The notes: generated from the sequence alone by a model not told the origin. A DNA stretch of 64,000 nucleotides from an uncultured Sphingomonadaceae bacterium (GCA_947504025.1 CANNFX010000003.1:124001-188000); one strand, 5' to 3'. Shown: positions 15,511 through 25,734, counted from the stretch's first letter. A program made the numbers and translations.

Positions 15511-17757
15511 TCATCCGATCACCTCGCTGGCGGCCAGCGCTGGATCGCGGGCGAAGCGAAGCGTCACAGTTGTGCCGCCCGCATCTTCGCCTTCATCTCT
15601 GGTGGCATTGGCAAGCGTCATTTCGCCGCCATGCTCTTCCACGATCTTGTTGACGATCGCGAGACCCAGCCCCGTCCCTTTCTCTCGCGTCGTCATGTAA
15701 GGTTCCTTTACCCGCTCGCTGTCATGCGGCAGGCCGACGCCATTGTCAGTAACCGTGATTGAAATCATCTCGTCACCAGCATCGAGCGTCACAAAAATTC
15801 GCCCACGAAAATCGGGCTCGGATGCCGAGGCGCGTGCTTCGACCGCTTCGGCAGCGTTCTTCAACACATTGGTCATAGCTTGGCCGAATTGATGGCGATC
15901 ACAAGCAATCAGGATGCGTTCGTCATCGGGTGCCGACAATCCAAATGTAATATCCGGCTTGCCCACTTCCTGAAGGAACAGCGACTGGCGCACCAGATCG
16001 AGCGCGTCCTCTTGACGGAAAACCGGTTTGGGCAGTCTCGCAAAACTGGAAAACTCATCGACCATTTTCCGCAAGTCGCCAACTTGACGGATCACAGTAT
16101 TGGTCAACTCGTCGAACAAATCGCCATCTTTTTCGATCTGCCTGCGATAGCGCCGCTTTAGGCGTTCGGTTGCGAGTTGAATCGGCGTGAGCGGGTTCTT
16201 GATTTCATGGGCGATCCTGCGTGCCACATCAGACCATGCTGCCTGCCGCTGATCGAGTAGCTGGCGGGTGATATCCTCAAAAGTGATCACGTGGCCGTCG
16301 GCCGCGCTGGTAATTTTCACGGCCAGCGTCAGAAGCTCGCTACCCTTGTTATATTGCACCAATCCGCTCGACAGTTTTGCATCCAGCAATGCGCCTATTT
16401 GTGGCGCAATATCGGAGACATTCGTACCTGTCGGAGCTGGGCCACTTTCACCGTGCAACAGCTTTTGGGCAGAACTATTGACCAGTTGGATGTTGCCTTC
16501 GGGATCAGTTGAGATGATTCCGGCAGTAACCGATTCCAGCACCGCCTCGATGAATGAGCGACGCTCGTCCAACTGTCGGTTGGCACCCACAAGGTCGTCG
16601 GTTTGACGAGCGATCTGTGTCGTCATGCGGTTGAATGCCCGGTTGAGCATACCGATTTCGTCGGCACCTGTGCGGCCTTCGACCTGGAGATCGAAGTTGC
16701 CAGCACCAACCCGGCGAGCCGCGACAACCAGTTCGGTTATCGGCTCTACCTGTCTGTCGGCGAAGCGAAGCGCGAACCAGACCGCCAATCCGACAAGCGA
16801 AAGTGATACAAAGAACAGGGCAAGATTGAACCGCAACTGGAGCGCTAGTGCCCGTTTTGTCAGGCCATCATATGCAGTGGATACGCTTTGAGCTCGTTCC
16901 CATTGTGCAAAGCGATCTGCTTCGGAACCGCGGGCGTTGTAGAGGTAGATGCCGCTGGCGCGATCAATCGCAGCAAGGGCTTCGATCCGCATAGAACTGG
17001 CCGAAATGGCTACGTTCTGTCCGCTTCTGATCTGAGCAAACATGTCAGGGTCGAGCTTCTCTGGCTGATTGCCTTCTGCGATTGCGTAGAGTGCTGCAAC
17101 CCGTATCGAACCATCGCTCAACTCCTGCAGGATTGCGGATTCGGTTACGTCGCGACCCTGTGCTTGAAAGAGGTAGTATTCCGCAAAGTCGTCGTCAGCA
17201 ATTGATCCTTGTTCGAGATAGAAACGCATGTCGCCAGCCATCGTAACGGTTTCGTTGCCGACATCTCGTTGATTCTCTTCGTAGTAGCCTTGCGCAAGTT
17301 GATTGGCGTTTTCCATCAACCCGCGAGAGTCGTCAGAGAACCAGAACTCGACGCCTGACTGGAACAGCACGGCAGCGAATACCGATACTAACAGGGTCGG
17401 AATGGCCGCAATAAGCGAAAAGAAAAACACCAGTCGAACATGCAGTCTGGCCGTGCTGCCTGCTGCGCGGCGGATTGCAAATCGTCGCCCGGCTAGGACC
17501 AGTAATGCCATTGCTGGTATCAATGTGCCGACAAGCAGTACGCCGGCCTGGGTCGCTGGCAGCAAAGTTCCTTCTTGAGGCGCATTGCTGAACGCCATGT
17601 AACTGGTGAACATCATCGCTATAAGAGCGAACAGGCATGCCACTTCGAGTAACCCGTAGAAGTTGGCTCTGCGGGACGCAACGATCGCCTGACGCCACCA
17701 CCGCGGTGAACGACGCCCTCCCCCTGATGGAGTCTCGGTGATCGGCTCAGTCATCAA
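15511..17757 (-). CDS. ntrY: Nitrogen sensor histidine kinase NtrY
   Basis: A 748-residue membrane kinase. Membrane segments occur near residues 35-55, 70-90 and 105-130, then a periplasmic or extracytoplasmic stretch, another membrane segment near 310-330, a HAMP linker, a PAS domain (about 390-490), the dimerisation helix with phospho-His in ARRIAHEIKNPLTPIQLA, and an HATPase domain with N, G1 and G2 boxes (NVLKNAAEAVEA, DNGVGLP, KGTGLGLAIVNKI). It phosphorylates NtrX and responds to nitrogen or redox state in studied relatives. Length and topology match alphaproteobacterial NtrY. Confidence 0.94.
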   Translation of the reverse strand: MMTEPITETPSGGGRRSPRWWRQAIVASRRANFYGLLEVACLFALIAMMFTSYMAFSNAPQEGTLLPATQAGVLLVGTLIPAMALLVLAGRRFAIRRAAGSTARLHVRLVFFFSLIAAIPTLLVSVFAAVLFQSGVEFWFSDDSRGLMENANQLAQGYYEENQRDVGNETVTMAGDMRFYLEQGSIADDDFAEYYLFQAQGRDVTESAILQELSDGSIRVAALYAIAEGNQPEKLDPDMFAQIRSGQNVAISASSMRIEALAAIDRASGIYLYNARGSEADRFAQWERAQSVSTAYDGLTKRALALQLRFNLALFFVSLSLVGLAVWFALRFADRQVEPITELVVAARRVGAGNFDLQVEGRTGADEIGMLNRAFNRMTTQIARQTDDLVGANRQLDERRSFIEAVLESVTAGIISTDPEGNIQLVNSSAQKLLHGESGPAPTGTNVSDIAPQIGALLDAKLSSGLVQYNKGSELLTLAVKITSAADGHVITFEDITRQLLDQRQAAWSDVARRIAHEIKNPLTPIQLATERLKRRYRRQIEKDGDLFDELTNTVIRQVGDLRKMVDEFSSFARLPKPVFRQEDALDLVRQSLFLQEVGKPDITFGLSAPDDERILIACDRHQFGQAMTNVLKNAAEAVEARASASEPDFRGRIFVTLDAGDEMISITVTDNGVGLPHDSERVKEPYMTTREKGTGLGLAIVNKIVEEHGGEMTLANATRDEGEDAGGTTVTLRFARDPALAASEVIG

Positions 17758-17817
17758 TGTTGCTCTACAACAACACTGTTGCCCTTATGCAAGTACTTTT
17801 GGTGTTTTAGCTGTCTA

Positions 17818-19230
17818 TTAGCGTCCGATAAATTCTTCCGGGTCGATACCTAACTCGCCTAGCCGCTTGCGCAGCGTGTTGCGGTTGATCCCGAGTTTTT
17901 GTGCAGCCTTCACTTGATTGCCGCCGGTTTTCTGTAACGCGTGCTCAAACAAAGGCTTCTCAAACGCCGCCAGAGCGCTGTGGTACAAGGTCCCATCGGC
18001 AGGAGCAGACTTTGAAAGCCACTGTGACAAAGCGCTATCGAAGCCTTCCGGTGCGGCTGACCGTTCGTTTGGAACTTGGCTCAGCAAGTCTTCGACTGAC
18101 GCCGCATCGATCACTTCTTCACGCGCCAGAAGGGCAAGCCGGAACATTACATTTTTGAGCTCTCGTACATTGCCGCGCCACTCCCGTTTTGACAGCGCTG
18201 CAGAGGCAGCATCATCCAATCTGCGACGAGGTAATCCGTCGTCTTCTGCCAACTTGAGAAAGTGTTCGGCGAGAGCAGGAATATCATCGGCCCGCTCACG
18301 CAGTGGTGGCAGATCGATCGGAACGACATTGAGGCGATAGTAGAGGTCTTCGCGGAACTGGCCGGCTTCAATCATAGGGCCAAGATCGCGGTTGGTGGCC
18401 GCAACAATTCGTACATCCACGGCAATCTCTTCTGCCCCGCCTACACGCCTGATCGTGCCGGATTGCAAAGCGCGTAGCAAACGTGTCTGTGCCTCTAACG
18501 GCATGTCGCCAATTTCATCGAGGAATAGTGTTCCACCATGGGCTTGCTCGAACTTGCCGATTGATCGAGCGATTGCCCCTGTGAAAGCGCCCTTCTCGTG
18601 ACCGAACAGTTCGCTCTCGATTAGTTCATGTGGGATTGCAGCGGTGTTCACAGTCACTAGCGGCTTGGAACGTCTGGAACCGAGTTCGTGGATTGCCTCG
18701 GCCACCAATTCCTTACCTGTACCAGATTCGCCTAGCACCAGAACTGTCAGATCGTTGCGAAGCACGCGGGTTATCATGCGGAACACGCCCTGCATCGCTT
18801 GGCTGCGGCCGACGAGGGGAAGGCTTTCGGTGTCATCAGTCAGATTGGATTCGGAGCTCGGCTGCTGTGTCACTGCCTGAGCAACGGCGCGTACTAGCTC
18901 ATCAATGTCGAATGGCTTTGGAAAATATTCGAACGCTCCGGTGTCGGTAGCGCGCACTGCGGTATCGAGCGTGTTCTGTGCGCTCAAGATGATTATCGGC
19001 AGGTTTGGACGGGCTTCAGTGACGCTATCAAGGCTGACTATACCGTCACCGTCAGTCAGGATAACATCGGTTAGCATCACATCGAAATTCTGCGCGGCTA
19101 ACAAGGCATCGCGTCCGGCGATGCTCTCGCTGTGTTTAACCGTATACCCTTCCTCCTCCAACGCAGCGGTAATGACCATGGCGATGGAGGCGTCATCTTC
19201 GACCAACAGGATTTTTATGGCTCGAGTCAT
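17818..19230 (-). CDS. ntrC: Nitrogen regulator NtrC (sigma-54 activator)
   Basis: A 470-residue enhancer-binding protein. The receiver domain has LLVEDDAS and phospho-acceptor Asp55 (MLTDVILTD). The AAA+ domain has the P-loop GESGTGKELVA, an intact GAFTGA loop (ELFGHEKGAFTGAIARS) for sigma-54 contact, and Walker B TLFLDEIGDMP. A Fis-type DNA-binding region ends the protein (NQVKAAQKLGINRNTLRKRL). It activates nitrogen-assimilation promoters after phosphorylation by NtrB. ATG 19230 overlaps ntrB by 4 nt. The contrast with NtrX, which lacks GAFTGA, is clear within this one operon. Confidence 0.95.
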   Translation of the reverse strand: MTRAIKILLVEDDASIAMVITAALEEEGYTVKHSESIAGRDALLAAQNFDVMLTDVILTDGDGIVSLDSVTEARPNLPIIILSAQNTLDTAVRATDTGAFEYFPKPFDIDELVRAVAQAVTQQPSSESNLTDDTESLPLVGRSQAMQGVFRMITRVLRNDLTVLVLGESGTGKELVAEAIHELGSRRSKPLVTVNTAAIPHELIESELFGHEKGAFTGAIARSIGKFEQAHGGTLFLDEIGDMPLEAQTRLLRALQSGTIRRVGGAEEIAVDVRIVAATNRDLGPMIEAGQFREDLYYRLNVVPIDLPPLRERADDIPALAEHFLKLAEDDGLPRRRLDDAASAALSKREWRGNVRELKNVMFRLALLAREEVIDAASVEDLLSQVPNERSAAPEGFDSALSQWLSKSAPADGTLYHSALAAFEKPLFEHALQKTGGNQVKAAQKLGINRNTLRKRLGELGIDPEEFIGR

Positions 19231-20276
19231 GTCGCCACCGGCAGATGTAGTCGGAACATTGTAAGGTTGTTCTTTTCGTCACGGTCATGAACTATCCGGC
19301 CATTCATATCACGCATCAGCTTGCTTACGAGGGCTAAACCTAATCCCTGCCCGTCCCTTCGGGTACTAACGAAAGGTTCGAAAATATGATCGCGGACAGT
19401 TGGATCAACGCCAGGCCCATTGTCGATCACACTCACCTCGATTGGAAGTTGTATCGCCTTGCCCAATCGCAGAACGTTGAGCTTTAATCCGCTGGTAAAT
19501 CGCGTGCGGATGGTAATTCTCGGCTCTTCGCTTTCAACACAGGCCTGTTGCGCGTTGCCGAGCAGATTGATTAAAATTTGCTCCAGTGCATCTTGATTTG
19601 CAAGGACGGGAGGAAGCGACGGATCGAATTCCTCGATCAATGCAACCTTTTGCGCGCCTGCCGTTTCAACTACCAACCGAGCGCGCCGGATAGCCTCGTG
19701 CAAATTACATGATGTGACCGGTTCGGGAATTTCACTGCCGAGCGATTGCATCCGGTCGATTAGCGCAGCAATTCGTTCAACTTCTCTCGCGATGAGCTTT
19801 GTCAAATCGAGGTCTTTGCCCGATAATTTGCGAGAGAGGAGTTGGCTTGCTCCTCCAATCGCAGCGAGAGGGTTCTTTATTTCATGGGAAAGAATAGCAG
19901 GCGCACGCAAGGCGGAGTCGTCAGTATCCGTACGATCTTTGTTTGCTTGTGCCGCTTCCGATAACGTCAAAACCTGCCAACCCTCTTCACCTAGTAGCGG
20001 AGAAAGGGTTAGATCTAACGGACGTGCTTCGCCTTCGCCAATTTTTGTAGAGGCCCGCGGAGCCACCAATTCACCTTCGTTGTTAGCCACCCTGTTTGAC
20101 AGGTCATGATCGGTAAATTTCATGACTTTCCGTAGAGGCAAACCGCACAGTTTGTGCTCGCTCATTCCAACCAAATTTTCAGCCGCAGGGTTTGCGTAAG
20201 CAATTGTCATTTCGGGTGTTAGCTTAAAAACGGCTAGCGGCAGGCTTCCTACTAACCGTTCGTCTTCAGGCATCAA
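19227..20276 (-). CDS. ntrB: Nitrogen sensor kinase NtrB (NRII)
   Basis: A 349-residue soluble kinase with no membrane helix. An N-terminal PAS domain (about residues 10-110) is followed by the phospho-His region [19 protein letters not shown] and an HATPase domain ([33 protein letters not shown]). It phosphorylates and dephosphorylates NtrC under control of PII in studied bacteria. It overlaps dusB and ntrC by 4 nt each, so the front of the operon is tightly coupled. Confidence 0.94.
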   Translation of the reverse strand: MMPEDERLVGSLPLAVFKLTPEMTIAYANPAAENLVGMSEHKLCGLPLRKVMKFTDHDLSNRVANNEGELVAPRASTKIGEGEARPLDLTLSPLLGEEGWQVLTLSEAAQANKDRTDTDDSALRAPAILSHEIKNPLAAIGGASQLLSRKLSGKDLDLTKLIAREVERIAALIDRMQSLGSEIPEPVTSCNLHEAIRRARLVVETAGAQKVALIEEFDPSLPPVLANQDALEQILINLLGNAQQACVESEEPRITIRTRFTSGLKLNVLRLGKAIQLPIEVSVIDNGPGVDPTVRDHIFEPFVSTRRDGQGLGLALVSKLMRDMNGRIVHDRDEKNNLTMFRLHLPVAT

Positions 20277-21295
20277 GCGGCCGCCGCTCGGCGGAGCAGG
20301 AAGGGGGTGTAGAACCTTTCAATTTCACCGAGCACTTGCTCTGGATCTTCGATCAACATCACCTGATTGCGGAACTCTGCGCTGCCGTGCATCCCCTTGG
20401 TATACCAACCGATATGCTTGCGAGCGACTTTGCTTCCCACTTCGGTGCCATAGTGGTTCAGCATAGCGCGGTAATGTTCGACGAGCAGGTCATATTGCGC
20501 ATCAAAGCTCGGGCTTTCCAGTTGTTCGCCGGTTTGTAACCAATGCATAACCTGCCCCAGCAACCACGGTTTTCCGTACGCGCCGCGCCCTATCATCACG
20601 CCGTCAGCCCCGCTCTGCTCCAGCGCAGTCGCGCTATCGGCGAGCGTATTGATATCGCCATTAGCAATCACAGGGACGGAAACCGCGTCCTTCACTTTGC
20701 GGATGAACGACCAGTCGGCGTTACCCCGATACATCTGATTGCGGGTACGGCCATGCACTGTGATGAGCTTTGCGCCCAGGTCTTCGGCGATATGCGCGAG
20801 TTCTGGTGCGTTCAGGCTGTCATGATCCCAGCCCATCCGCATTTTTACGGTGACGGGCACCTCGACGGCTTCAACTGTGGCCTTGATCAGGCTGGCAGCA
20901 AGCGGGAGATCGCGCATGAGTGCCGATCCCGCGTCGCCATTGACCACCTTCTTCACTGGGCAACCCATATTGATGTCGATGATCGCAGCCCCGCGGTCGG
21001 CATTGAGCTTCGCCGCCTCCGACATCTCGTCGGGATTGCATCCGGCAAGCTGCAGTGAAACCGGTTCCTCGGCCGGATCCCATGCCGCCTTTTGCAAGGA
21101 TTGCCTTGTTTCGCGGATCATCGCGGGACTGGCGATCATCTCGGTTACATTGAGGCCCGAGCCAAATCGACGTACCAGCGTTCGGAACGGCATATCCGTT
21201 ACGCCTGTCATCGGTGCCAAAACCACCGGACAAACGATTTCGACAGGGCCAATGTTGATCGGCTTTACAGATGGCGGAGGAGGAAGATCGGTCAT
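20273..21295 (-). CDS. dusB: tRNA-dihydrouridine synthase (NifR3 type)
   Basis: A 340-residue FMN enzyme that reduces uridines in the tRNA D-loop. Motifs: [12 protein letters not shown] for FMN binding, [23 protein letters not shown] with the catalytic Cys, [20 protein letters not shown], and [18 protein letters not shown]. Start placed at ATG 21295 ([12 protein letters not shown]); the frame reaches 21328, but the extra residues are not family-like. It opens the ntr operon, the classical nifR3-ntrBC arrangement. ispDF runs divergently, 79 nt away. Confidence 0.93.
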   Translation of the reverse strand: MTDLPPPPSVKPINIGPVEIVCPVVLAPMTGVTDMPFRTLVRRFGSGLNVTEMIASPAMIRETRQSLQKAAWDPAEEPVSLQLAGCNPDEMSEAAKLNADRGAAIIDINMGCPVKKVVNGDAGSALMRDLPLAASLIKATVEAVEVPVTVKMRMGWDHDSLNAPELAHIAEDLGAKLITVHGRTRNQMYRGNADWSFIRKVKDAVSVPVIANGDINTLADSATALEQSGADGVMIGRGAYGKPWLLGQVMHWLQTGEQLESPSFDAQYDLLVEHYRAMLNHYGTEVGSKVARKHIGWYTKGMHGSAEFRNQVMLIEDPEQVLGEIERFYTPFLLRRAAAA

Positions 21296-21374
21296 TTTGC
21301 TAACATGTGCCAAAAAAACAGGCAGCATCTAGTGGATTGCAGTCGCTTGGTCCAGAGCTTAAGCCGCACAGCGA

Positions 21375-22523
21375 ATGAGTGATAACACTGCCCTCCCCCC
21401 ATTTGCTGCCGTCATAGTCGCTGCTGGCGAAGGCCTGCGCGCCGGGCAACCGGTGCCGAAGCAATTCGCCCTGTGGCGCGGCGCACCTGTTGTACGGCAT
21501 TCGGCTGAAGCGCTCGCTGCGGCAGGGGCAGCGCCGATCATCGTCGCAATTCCGGAAGGTGCAGATGCAGTTGCCAATGATGCCCTGGCAGGAATTGAAG
21601 GGGTATCGCTAGTAACCGGCGGGGCATCTCGGCAGGCGTCCGTCCGTCTGGCGCTTGAAAGCATGGAAGCCGCTGCACCTGATCTGGTGTTAATCCATGA
21701 TGCTGCAAGACCTATTTTGCCTAAGCGTGTCACTGAACGTTTGCTTGCCGGCTTGTCTGGCAGCCAGGCGGCCATTCCCGTGCTTCCCGTTGTCGACAGC
21801 CTGGCCGTTGATCAAGCCGGCCTGATGGCAGGTACAGCGGACCGGGAGAGTCTGCGGCGCGTCCAAACACCTCAGGCCTTCAGGTTTGCTCCCATTCTTG
21901 CGGCCCATCGCAATTGGGAAGGCGAAGACGCAGCTGGCGATGATGCGCAAGTAGCGCGCGCAGCCGGGATCGACGTCGCCTTGGTCGAGGGTCATGAGAA
22001 GTTGCACAAACTAACATTTGCAGAGGATTTCTTGCCTGAGATGCGAGCCATCCGGATCGGGACAGGCTTTGACGTGCACCGGCTCGTCGAAGGCGAAGAA
22101 TTGTGGCTCTGCGGGATCAAGCTGGATCATACGCACGGCCTTTCCGGTCACAGCGATGCGGATGTGGCGCTTCACGCGGTCGTCGATGCGCTATTGGGTG
22201 CCGCCGGTAAGGGCGACATTGGCGATCACTTCCCGCCCGGCGACCCGCAATGGAAGGGTGCTAGCTCCGACCGGTTCGTTACGCATGCAGTTTCGCTCGT
22301 CGCAGAGGCTGGCTATGCCGTCGGAAATGTCGACCTGACGATTATCTGCGAAGCGCCCAAAATCGGTCCGCATCGAGATACCATGCGTGATCGGCTTGCG
22401 GGGTTGCTGGGCATTCAGGCAGACTTGGTTAGCGTGAAGGCCACCACAACCGAACGTCTAGGCTTTACCGGCCGCGGCGAAGGCATCGCGGCACAGGCTG
22501 CTGCAACGATAATTTCGATTTGA
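21375..22523 (+). CDS. ispDF: Bifunctional IspD/IspF, MEP pathway
   Basis: Catalyses two non-consecutive steps of the MEP isoprenoid pathway. Residues 1 to about 225 are the IspD cytidylyltransferase (VIVAAGEGLRAGQPVPKQF near the N terminus; LIHDAARP). Residues from about 227 are the IspF cyclodiphosphate synthase (RIGTGFDVHRL, LSGHSDADVALHAVVDALLGA, GDIGDHFPP, VSVKATTTERLGFTGRGEG), with zinc ligands Asp and His in DVH and the later His. The fused form is typical of many alphaproteobacteria. Length 382 is normal for the fusion. The next start is 12 nt after the stop. Confidence 0.96.
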   Translation: MSDNTALPPFAAVIVAAGEGLRAGQPVPKQFALWRGAPVVRHSAEALAAAGAAPIIVAIPEGADAVANDALAGIEGVSLVTGGASRQASVRLALESMEAAAPDLVLIHDAARPILPKRVTERLLAGLSGSQAAIPVLPVVDSLAVDQAGLMAGTADRESLRRVQTPQAFRFAPILAAHRNWEGEDAAGDDAQVARAAGIDVALVEGHEKLHKLTFAEDFLPEMRAIRIGTGFDVHRLVEGEELWLCGIKLDHTHGLSGHSDADVALHAVVDALLGAAGKGDIGDHFPPGDPQWKGASSDRFVTHAVSLVAEAGYAVGNVDLTIICEAPKIGPHRDTMRDRLAGLLGIQADLVSVKATTTERLGFTGRGEGIAAQAAATIISI

Positions 22524-22535
22524 ATGGAGACCCGT

Positions 22536-23072
22536 ATGAAAACGATCAAAACCGGCGCGGCGGCATTGGCTATGTTGGCGCTCTCTCAGCCGCAAATGGG
22601 GATGGCGCAGGATTGTGTGCAGGAAGCTGATATTGCCGATGCGGCCATCTATGCGATGCCCGCGATGGTCTCTGCTATCGAGACAAAATGTGCGAGTCAG
22701 CTTTCCGCAGATGGCTATTTCGCAACCGAAGGCAGCGCGTTGAAGGAACGTTATTCCGTGCTGTCCACAGATGCTTGGCCAGGTGCAAGCCGATTGATCA
22801 ATGTGTTCGCGAGTTCGGGTAAGGATTCTAACGGTAAACAGGTCGCTTCGATGTTGGACTATATGCCTGAGGAAGCGATGCGACCGTTTCTGAACGCTAT
22901 GATCGAGCAAGAATTGGCCAAGGAAATTCCGCTCAAAGAATGCACCAATATTGAACGAGGGTTCGAATTGGTTGCCCCACTGCCGCCTGAAAATGTAGGT
23001 GCATTGCTCGGTTTCGTCATGCGAATGGCAGGTGTCGATAAGCCATCTATTTGTGAAGTTGGCAGCAATTGA
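22536..23072 (+). CDS. Secreted four-cysteine protein, unknown function
   Basis: I do not recognise a family. The 178-residue product has a signal peptide (MKTIKTGAAALAMLALSQPQ, cleavage after MAQ) and a mature part with four cysteines (DCVQ, KCAS, ECTN, ICEV) that could form two disulphides in the periplasm. The rest is mixed helical sequence with no motif. ATG 22536 is preferred over the in-frame ATG 22524 because GGAG lies 8-11 nt before it and the signal peptide then begins directly. The stop overlaps pncC as TTGA. It sits between ispDF and pncC on the same strand. Confidence 0.78.
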   Translation: MKTIKTGAAALAMLALSQPQMGMAQDCVQEADIADAAIYAMPAMVSAIETKCASQLSADGYFATEGSALKERYSVLSTDAWPGASRLINVFASSGKDSNGKQVASMLDYMPEEAMRPFLNAMIEQELAKEIPLKECTNIERGFELVAPLPPENVGALLGFVMRMAGVDKPSICEVGSN

Positions 23073-23566
23073 CCGGAACTATCCTCCCGAAAGAAGTTGC
23101 CGATCTGGCCCGGCGCGTTGTTGAAGAAAATGCCGCCGCGGGCCGTAAGGTCGTGCTAGCGGAAAGCTGCACCGGCGGCCTTGTCGCTGCGGCCCTGACG
23201 GAAGTACCTGGATCTTCCGCCGTGTTGGATCGCGGTTTTGTGACCTATTCCAACGAATCTAAGATGGAAATGCTGGATGTCCAGCCAGATATCATAGAGG
23301 CGCTGGGTGCGGTTTCTGTCGCATGTGTTTGGGCGATGGCGCAGGGCGCACTCAAGCACAGCGAGGGCGACGTTGCTGTTGCCGTCAGCGGGGTTGCCGG
23401 ACCGGATGGTGGCAGTGATCTCAAGCCTGTCGGAACCGTTGTCTTTGCCAAGGCGGTGCGCGGTGAGGAAGAACCGGAAGCAGAAATGAAGCTATTTGAT
23501 TCAAACGATCGAGCAGAAGTGAGGCGTCAGGCGACGATTTGCGCGTTGGAGCTGTTGCTCCCGTAA
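23069..23566 (+). CDS. pncC: Nicotinamide-nucleotide amidase (CinA C-terminal domain)
   Basis: A 165-residue stand-alone CinA C-terminal domain, which deamidates NMN to NaMN in NAD recycling. The signature AESCTGGLVAAALTEVPGSS near residue 30 and AVSGVAGPDGGSDLKPVGTV near residue 108 are clear. Start is TTG 23069, overlapping the preceding stop by 4 nt. The last 40 nt overlap, in antisense, the 3' end of the ratA-like gene. The N-terminal molybdopterin-like CinA domain is absent, which is common. Confidence 0.92.
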   Translation: MTGTILPKEVADLARRVVEENAAAGRKVVLAESCTGGLVAAALTEVPGSSAVLDRGFVTYSNESKMEMLDVQPDIIEALGAVSVACVWAMAQGALKHSEGDVAVAVSGVAGPDGGSDLKPVGTVVFAKAVRGEEEPEAEMKLFDSNDRAEVRRQATICALELLLP

Positions 23567-23988
23567 AGTTCATCGGCCCTCGTTTCGAAAGCAGTCATCA
23601 TTTTACGGAAGGCCCGGTCAAAATATTGACCCGCCAATGCTTCAAAAACTTTGTTGTTGAAGGTGAAATCCACACAGAAATCGATGCTGCATCCCCCACC
23701 CTCTTTTGGTGTAAATATCCACCGGTTATCAAGGTCGCGCATTGGCCCATCGATATAATGAACTTCGAGCCGGTTTGGCCGATTTTTGACAACGCGTGAG
23801 GTAAATTTCTCGCGCAAGCTCTTAAAGCCGACCAGCATATCAGCGGTCATTTCAGTATCGCTGTCGGAGCGTATCCGGGTCGCCATCACCCACGGTAAAA
23901 ACTCACCATATTTTTCAACATCAGCGACGAGATCGAACATCTGCTCTGCACTGTAAGGCAGGTCGCGGACTTGGTGGATTCCCGGCAT
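23527..23988 (-). CDS. Coq10/RatA-type START-domain protein
   Basis: A 153-residue SRPBCC (START-like) domain protein of the RatA/COQ10 family: IHQVRDLPYSAEQMFDLVADVEKY at the N terminus and WIFTPKEGGGCSIDFCVDFTFNN in the middle. In mitochondria and proteobacteria such proteins bind ubiquinone; in E. coli RatA was described as binding the 50S subunit. The ubiquinone role seems more likely in an aerobic alphaproteobacterium, but that is inference. ATG 23988 shares one base with the lipA stop, so the two are coupled. Confidence 0.88.
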   Translation of the reverse strand: MPGIHQVRDLPYSAEQMFDLVADVEKYGEFLPWVMATRIRSDSDTEMTADMLVGFKSLREKFTSRVVKNRPNRLEVHYIDGPMRDLDNRWIFTPKEGGGCSIDFCVDFTFNNKVFEALAGQYFDRAFRKMMTAFETRADELYGSNSSNAQIVA

Positions 23989-24926
23989 CAGCTTGTTTTC
24001 GCAGCAGCCTTGGCAAACTTGGCTTCACGTGCGGCGCGCATCTCAGCGAAATCGTCACCAGCGTGATAGCTTGAGCGCGTGAGTGGGCTTGATGCGACCT
24101 GCAGGAAGCCCTTTGCCCGGGCAATGGAACCATATGCATCGAATTGTTTCGGCGTAACAAATTCTTCAACAGTTGCGTGCTTCGGCGTTGGTTGGAGATA
24201 CTGCCCCATGGTCATAAAATCGACGTCCGCGCTGCGCATGTCATCCATCACCTGATGCACTTCGAGCCGTTGCTCGCCCAGTCCCAACATAATGCCCGAT
24301 TTGGTGAAGATCATCGGATCGTGCGCTTTAACCTCTTCGAGCAAGCGTAGCGACGCATAATAGCGCGCTCCGGGCCGGATTGTCGGGTAAAGGCGTGGCA
24401 CCGTTTCTAGATTGTGGTTGTAAACATCTGGCCCAGCTTCACAAATTGCTTCCACTGCGGGACGCATCTTGTTGCGGAAGTCAGGCGTCAGGATTTCAAT
24501 TGTGGTGTTGGGAGTGTTACGGCGCAATGCCTCAATCACCTTCACAAACTGGCTTGCGCCGCCATCCGGGAGATCGTCACGGTCAACACTGGTCACGACG
24601 ATGTGCTCAAGGCCCAGTTTAGCTGCTGCTACTGCGGTGTGTTCAGGTTCAAGCGGATCAACCAGGCGCGGCATGCCGGTCTTCACATTGCAAAAAGCGC
24701 ACGCACGAGTGCAAACATCACCCAAGATCATCACTGTTGCGTGCTTCTTGGTCCAGCACTCGCCGATATTAGGGCAAGCGGCCTCTTCGCAGACCGTATT
24801 CAAGCCCAGATCACGCATAAGTTTGCGCGTATCATTATAGCCTTTGCTGACAGGTGCTTTTACGCGAATCCAGTCGGGTTTGCGGGTGCGTGTTACGCGA
24901 GCGGGAGTTTCGGACTTGCTGGCCAT
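23988..24926 (-). CDS. lipA: Lipoyl synthase
   Basis: A 312-residue radical-SAM enzyme that inserts two sulphurs into octanoyl groups on lipoyl domains. It has both iron-sulphur sites: the auxiliary cluster [13 protein letters not shown] and the radical-[13 protein letters not shown]. The C-terminal SSYHAG supplies the serine ligand region. Start set at ATG 24926 ([20 protein letters not shown]); the frame upstream to 24986 is not family-like. Its product is needed by the E2 and PdhB lipoyl domains encoded elsewhere in this window. The start of ratA overlaps its stop. Confidence 0.95.
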   Translation of the reverse strand: MASKSETPARVTRTRKPDWIRVKAPVSKGYNDTRKLMRDLGLNTVCEEAACPNIGECWTKKHATVMILGDVCTRACAFCNVKTGMPRLVDPLEPEHTAVAAAKLGLEHIVVTSVDRDDLPDGGASQFVKVIEALRRNTPNTTIEILTPDFRNKMRPAVEAICEAGPDVYNHNLETVPRLYPTIRPGARYYASLRLLEEVKAHDPMIFTKSGIMLGLGEQRLEVHQVMDDMRSADVDFMTMGQYLQPTPKHATVEEFVTPKQFDAYGSIARAKGFLQVASSPLTRSSYHAGDDFAEMRAAREAKFAKAAAKTS

Positions 24927-25051
24927 CGACGCCCACCTAGCGACCCTCTGCCCGCCCTTCAATAGCCAGTGACTCAAGCCCGACACAGCGCCCGTGCACC
25001 CCGGTTACAGAATCACTTGCAAGCGAGCCCGAAAAACACCATCCATCGTAT

Positions 25052-25690
25052 ATGACAGAAATCAGTGATTTGCTCGATGGCTATGGCCGCTTTCGTTCCT
25101 CCGCTTGGAGTGAGCAGAGGGCGCGTTGGCGCGAATTGCGTGAGGGCCAGTCACCAAAGACAATGGTCATTTCGTGCTCGGACAGCCGGGTCGATCCAGC
25201 GCAAATTTTCGATGTGGACCCGGGACAGATATTTGTTGTGCGAAACGTAGCCGCGATGGTTCCTCCGTTTGAAACTACACCGGGCTATCATGGGGTTTCT
25301 GCAGCCTTGGAGTTTGCCGTTCAGTTTCTGAAGGTTCGAAAAATAGTGGTGATGGGCCACGGCATGTGCGGTGGCTGTAAGGCGGCGCTCACCGGTGAAA
25401 TGCAGGGCACTGAGCTCGGAGAAGGCGGCTTTATCGCCAATTGGATATCATTGCTCGATGAGGTTAGAAAACCTGTTGTCGAAGCGCATGGCACCGAAGG
25501 GCGCGAAGCTGAAAAGGCAATGGAATTGGCTGCTGTGAAGCAAAGCATTGCCAATCTGCGAACATTTCCAAACGTTCGCGAAAAGGAAGATGGCGGAGAA
25601 TTGTCATTGTATGGCGCTTTTTTCGCAATTGCTGACGGCGTACTTCATTTGCTTGATGAAGAAACCGGAGAATTCACTCCGGCATCTTGA
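25052..25690 (+). CDS. Beta-carbonic anhydrase
   Basis: A 212-residue zinc enzyme that interconverts CO2 and bicarbonate. Zinc ligands and the Asp-Arg dyad are seen in ISCSDSRVDP (Cys42, Asp44, Arg46) and GHGMCGGCK (His103, Cys106). The family strand IFVVRNVAAMVPP is also present. Cytoplasmic, no signal peptide. It starts 125 nt from the divergent lipA start. The length is slightly short but normal for bacterial beta-class enzymes. Confidence 0.93.
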   Translation: MTEISDLLDGYGRFRSSAWSEQRARWRELREGQSPKTMVISCSDSRVDPAQIFDVDPGQIFVVRNVAAMVPPFETTPGYHGVSAALEFAVQFLKVRKIVVMGHGMCGGCKAALTGEMQGTELGEGGFIANWISLLDEVRKPVVEAHGTEGREAEKAMELAAVKQSIANLRTFPNVREKEDGGELSLYGAFFAIADGVLHLLDEETGEFTPAS

Positions 25691-25734
25691 GTCAACAACT
25701 TGCATGCATTCCATGAGCCTGTAACCGTGGGCGC

